Source: JANNSW01 sp031431235
GTDB taxonomy: Bacteria > Pseudomonadota > Alphaproteobacteria > Rhizobiales > Hyphomicrobiaceae
Assembly (NCBI GenBank): GCA_031431235.1
Contig: JANPDA010000054.1
Coordinates: 1 to 14,415 of the forward strand
DNA: 14,415 bases
Direction: 5' to 3'
Under the pieces are notes generated by a model. It had not been told where the DNA came from. It did no database searches and worked only from the letters and a program-made list of their open reading frames with translations. The translations under genes and the position numbers were made by a program. Shown here piece after piece: positions 11,543 through 14,415 of the stretch (position 1 is the stretch's first letter; the number at the start of each line of letters is the position of its first letter).

Positions 11543-13807
11543 CTACCCCCTCCCGAGGCTCGCCGCGACCAGCCATAGCATGGCGCCGATGGTGAGGAGC
11601 GGGAACCCGGCGCACTGCGCAAGGCGCACCGCGACGGCAAGGCGGTGGTGCGCGAGCACCTTGGAGCTGTCGCCAATGACCGACAGCCCGATCATCAGGG
11701 CGACGCCGGCGTAGGTCACCATGAAGATGCGATCCGCGAGCGTTGCCTGGTCGGCGCCGACGTCGGGCAGCGATAGATAGAGTGCAATCGCCGACAGGAG
11801 CGCGGTCACCTGGATCGCGATCATCGAGTCGAAGCGCTCGCGCCCGAGAAAGACCGAGAAATAGGTGACGAGCAGGATGAATGCGAGCGGCACGATCACG
11901 CGCATGGTGAAGTCGACACCGAGGCGGGCGACGACAAAGGTTTGATTGAACTTGTAGAAACGGACTGTCTGCTTGCCATCGCCGGCCACTGCAAGGGTGG
12001 GCACGATGTCGTGATCGGAGCCCACATAGCCGTCACGCAGCTCCCAACCGTCGAAGGGAGCGAGTTGGCGCGGCGGCGCCTCCTCTGGCGGCTGGATCAA
12101 GAACGGCCGCAAGGTGGAAGCCGGTTGGAAGCTCACCGATAGGCGTTGCAGGTCGAACGGGTAGTCGTCGAGCTCAGGCTCGAACGTGAACCTGCCGGCG
12201 ATCTTGTAGGCCTTGATGCCGGCCGGGAACGACGTCCCCGCACTGCCACCGTGGATCTCGCGAATGATCAGCTGGGTGTCGTGGCCAGCCTCCGAGCGAA
12301 GGGCATTGGTGAACTCGATGTCGGCGATGCCCAGGCTCGCGTCCTCGCTGTGCAGCGACAGGTAGAGCTCCGCGTCGAAGCTATCGTCGCCGGTGTCGAT
12401 CCGTGAGATCCGGATGAGGTCGAGCGAGGTGTAGAGGACGGAGACAGGCTGCAATCCCTGGCCGGTGCGGCGATACTGCCATGGCGCAAGCATCAGCCGG
12501 TCGCTGCCGCCGCGGCGCCAGGTGACCAGCGTGTCGTCGGCGATCGTGCGATGTGGGGTGAAGGCCCAATCCTGCCACAGGCCGCGGAAGGTATCCTGAC
12601 CGTCGAGATGCTTGCGAAGCCTGCTTGCGATCAGGCGCCTGATCGCCACCGCATCGGCTTCCGGTGGCGACGCGGCGACGGCCTCGCCGATCATGGCGAT
12701 CATGTCGCGATACTGCATGCCGCGCGCGATCGCACGCCGGTTGCGGGCGTCGAGGATTTGAGACGGCCCGGCCGATGCCGTCACCGTGCAGCTTCCCTCG
12801 CTCCAGCCTGGCGTCGAGCGATTGGGCGTATCCTCGAACAGCCAGCCTTGCCCGCCCGAGTCCCAAATGCGCCGCTGCAAGCGCTCGTTGTAGAGGCCGG
12901 GCACGCCATCTCTGGCAATCTCGTAGGCGTCCTTGGCGAATCCACCCGCACCGAGACGGTCGATGATGCGGCTGAGGCGCCCGTAGAGCACGAAGACCGG
13001 CACATCGATGCCCGCTGCGGTCAGCTGCTTCAACAGCGCGCCGCCTGCTCCGCTCTGGATCGCGAGGATCAGCAGGTCGGGAGCCTTCGCCAGCAGGTCC
13101 GCCGCGATCCTGTCGCCGTCCGCGGCATCGAGCTTGTATTCCGGCGCCGCGATCCGATGATCGGCGATCAGCGCCAGCGCATCGGGCGCGCGCATCAGAC
13201 CGTCGCCGAGCGCCATGCTGTAGGCATCACCGGCGAGGCCGACGAAGGCCGGCTTCTGGAAGCCGCGATCCTTGATGAAGCGCTTCACCACTTGCAGCTC
13301 GTCGTCAACGGTGCTCGTCATCGAGTAGACGTTGGGGAAGGCGGCAAACATGGCATTGAGCGAAATCTCGGAGAGGAACGGCACCTCGCTTGCCCGCAAC
13401 TCGTTGCCGAGCGAGGCGAACACGGGGGCTGCCCGTGTCGAGCTCGGCAGGCCGACCATGGCGACGAGATCGGGCGCGGCAAGCGCCTGGCGCACATTGA
13501 CGACGGTCGTATCGGCTTCCTCGAAATCATCGAGGATATCGACCGCGAGCTTGCGTCCTCCCCGTGGGGTCGACCGGTTGAAGGCATCGACCTCCGTTGT
13601 CGCGAAATGCCGGATCGACTTGACGGTGCCCGGGTCGTAGCAGCGGTTGCGGTCCGAGCTGACGAGGATCGCAATGCGTGCGAGCGTGGTCGGCGGCGCG
13701 GCGTCGCCGCCGATCGGCGCGGCCGTGCAGGCCTGCAGCGACATACCGATTGCAGCAAGGCCGATCAGCTCGATCGCGCGGCGAGCCGCAGCATAGATCA
13801 CCTTCAT
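11543..13807 (-). CDS. Periplasmic binding protein fused to a pentameric ligand-gated ion channel
   Basis: The 754-residue product has four parts. Residues 1-27 are a lipoprotein-like signal with lipobox LQAC (Cys27, Thr at +2). Residues about 43-430 resemble a type-1 periplasmic binding domain of LivJ type (ARIAILVSSDRNR, DLVAMVGLPSSTRAAPV, VPFLSEISLN, GLAGDAYSMALGDGL). Residues about 455-625 match the pLGIC extracellular beta domain (LDLIRISRIDTG..SFDAELYLSL, and Pro-loop ELDDYPFDLQRLSVSF with YPFD at 549-552; the loop cysteines of animal receptors are absent). Four membrane helices follow: M1 636-654 (with the IVPL proline), M2 658-681, M3 690-712 and M4 728-751. By-eye gapless alignment of M2 to remembered ELIC puts E at -1', D at 2' and V at 9', hinting at cation selectivity. 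It would be an inner-membrane pentamer gated by a solute bound in the periplasm. ATG 13807 has GGGGAAG upstream. The nuclease gene follows after 2 bp. Confidence 0.88.
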   Translation of the reverse strand: MKVIYAAARRAIELIGLAAIGMSLQACTAAPIGGDAAPPTTLARIAILVSSDRNRCYDPGTVKSIRHFATTEVDAFNRSTPRGGRKLAVDILDDFEEADTTVVNVRQALAAPDLVAMVGLPSSTRAAPVFASLGNELRASEVPFLSEISLNAMFAAFPNVYSMTSTVDDELQVVKRFIKDRGFQKPAFVGLAGDAYSMALGDGLMRAPDALALIADHRIAAPEYKLDAADGDRIAADLLAKAPDLLILAIQSGAGGALLKQLTAAGIDVPVFVLYGRLSRIIDRLGAGGFAKDAYEIARDGVPGLYNERLQRRIWDSGGQGWLFEDTPNRSTPGWSEGSCTVTASAGPSQILDARNRRAIARGMQYRDMIAMIGEAVAASPPEADAVAIRRLIASRLRKHLDGQDTFRGLWQDWAFTPHRTIADDTLVTWRRGGSDRLMLAPWQYRRTGQGLQPVSVLYTSLDLIRISRIDTGDDSFDAELYLSLHSEDASLGIADIEFTNALRSEAGHDTQLIIREIHGGSAGTSFPAGIKAYKIAGRFTFEPELDDYPFDLQRLSVSFQPASTLRPFLIQPPEEAPPRQLAPFDGWELRDGYVGSDHDIVPTLAVAGDGKQTVRFYKFNQTFVVARLGVDFTMRVIVPLAFILLVTYFSVFLGRERFDSMIAIQVTALLSAIALYLSLPDVGADQATLADRIFMVTYAGVALMIGLSVIGDSSKVLAHHRLAVAVRLAQCAGFPLLTIGAMLWLVAASLGRG

Positions 13808-13928
13808 TACCGCTTCCCCACTTCGCGCCGGCCGCAGCAGTTGCTGCCGGGCGGGCTCGCTCGGTCCGCGCGCAATCTAGGCGGACTGGTGACCCGCGAA
13901 CAAGCCAGGCGAGCGGAGTCGGTCCGGC
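13808..13928 (-). promoter_or_regulatory. Spacer between kinase and channel genes, with a 6-2-6 palindrome
   Basis: In the 121 bp between the receiver-domain gene and the channel gene there is a GCAGCA-GT-TGCTGC inverted repeat (13834-13847), about 27 bp before the channel ATG; it could be an operator or a leader hairpin. A weak candidate promoter on the minus strand is TTGTTC, 18 bp, TAGATT (near 13870-13900). Both are suggestions; read-through from the kinase gene is equally possible. Confidence 0.3.
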
Positions 13929-14415
13929 TCAGGCGGCCGGGCACCATTTCTCGATCATTTCCTCGAGATCGCTGCGCTCGAAGGGCTTGGCGAGATAGTC
14001 GTCCATGCCTGCCTTCAGGCAGTGCTGGCGGTCCTCGGTGAAGGCGTTGGCCGTCAGTGCGACGATCGGGGGCAGCAAGCGGGGATCGCCACGCAGCTCC
14101 GCGAGGCGCCGCAACTCGCGGGTCGCAGCGAGCCCGTCCATCTCGGGCATCAGCATGTCCATCAGCACCAGGTCGAACGGCTCGGCGTGGGGCTCGAGCG
14201 CCCCGGCGATGGCCGCGACCGCTTCGCGCCCATTGGCCGCCCTGACGACCTCGGCTCCCGCCAGGCGCAGCATACGCTCGGCCACCATCGCATTGATCTC
14301 GTTGTCCTCGGCGAGCAGGACCCCGCGAGGCCTCGCCGTGGCGGGGGGAGCAATTGCTGCCGCGGCAGCCTCCCAGCCAGCACTCCGGGGGGGCCGTGCC
14401 CGCGGGGTGTAAGGC
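13929..14415 (-). CDS. C-terminal receiver domain, probably of a hybrid histidine kinase (partial)
   Basis: The frame is open from the right window edge to TGA at 13929 (161 residues visible), so the start lies outside. About 35 visible residues form a Pro/Ala/Arg-rich linker, after which a complete CheY-like receiver domain begins with RGVLLAEDNEINAMVAERML. It has the acidic pair (E-D of LLAEDN), phosphoacceptor Asp in LVLMDMLMPEMDG (codon at 14157-14159), Thr in IVALTANAF and Lys in YLAKPF. The AEDNxxN and MDMLMPEMDG patterns and a receiver at the very C-terminus after a low-complexity linker are typical of hybrid sensor kinases, which pass phosphate to an Hpt protein. A stand-alone regulator cannot be excluded. 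It is encoded just upstream of the channel fusion on the same strand. Confidence 0.85.
   Translation of the reverse strand, partial: PYTPRARPPRSAGWEAAAAAIAPPATARPRGVLLAEDNEINAMVAERMLRLAGAEVVRAANGREAVAAIAGALEPHAEPFDLVLMDMLMPEMDGLAATRELRRLAELRGDPRLLPPIVALTANAFTEDRQHCLKAGMDDYLAKPFERSDLEEMIEKWCPAA

Noticed and set aside
12551..14041. 496-codon plus-strand frame antisense to the channel fusion
   Set aside because: Low-complexity, Arg/Asp/His-rich translation with no domain; the minus strand carries recognisable domains.

Overview
The window is a stretch of GC-rich bacterial chromosome, most likely from an alphaproteobacterium. The evidence for that is the gene order pgsA-moaD-(moaE), the heparinase II/III-like gene directly in front of purH, and hslV-acetyltransferase-hslU with a short HslV propeptide. 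I cannot name the genus from sequence alone. Most genes are housekeeping; the accessory material lies at the left edge, between moaD and moaE, and at the right end.

Left to right. 1-521 (-) is the 5' part of a gene for a secreted, beta-rich protein that runs off the window, followed by about 430 bp without a supported gene. pgsA (phosphatidylglycerophosphate synthase) and moaD (small molybdopterin synthase subunit) follow on +. A reverse-oriented RelE-type toxin/XRE antitoxin pair, with its own promoter and an operator-like palindrome, separates moaD from moaE; a cluster of small palindromes lies between the pair and moaE. After moaE come a small cysteine-containing hypothetical gene, a strong bidirectional-type hairpin terminator, and a convergent conserved-looking hypothetical gene. 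The next block on - is heparinase-like gene -> purH. PurH carries a four-copy 9-residue tandem repeat just before its KHANPCG transformylase motif.

A 202 bp divergent region with a sigma-32-like heat-shock promoter leads to hslV - GNAT acetyltransferase - hslU on +, the ATP-dependent HslUV protease with an acetyltransferase inside the operon.

The right end, on -, is the most unusual part. The C-terminal receiver domain of a probable hybrid histidine kinase is followed by a 754-residue protein that joins a lipoprotein-type signal, a type-1 periplasmic binding protein domain and a complete pentameric ligand-gated ion channel core (extracellular beta domain with the YPFD Pro-loop motif, then four membrane helices). 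Its stop codon lies 2 bp before the start codon of an Rpn-family (PD-(D/E)XK) nuclease gene, so channel and nuclease are probably translated from one message. A solute-sensing channel cotranscribed with a DNA nuclease, next to a phosphorelay protein, is the best candidate here for an undescribed system. The functional link is inferred from gene arrangement only.
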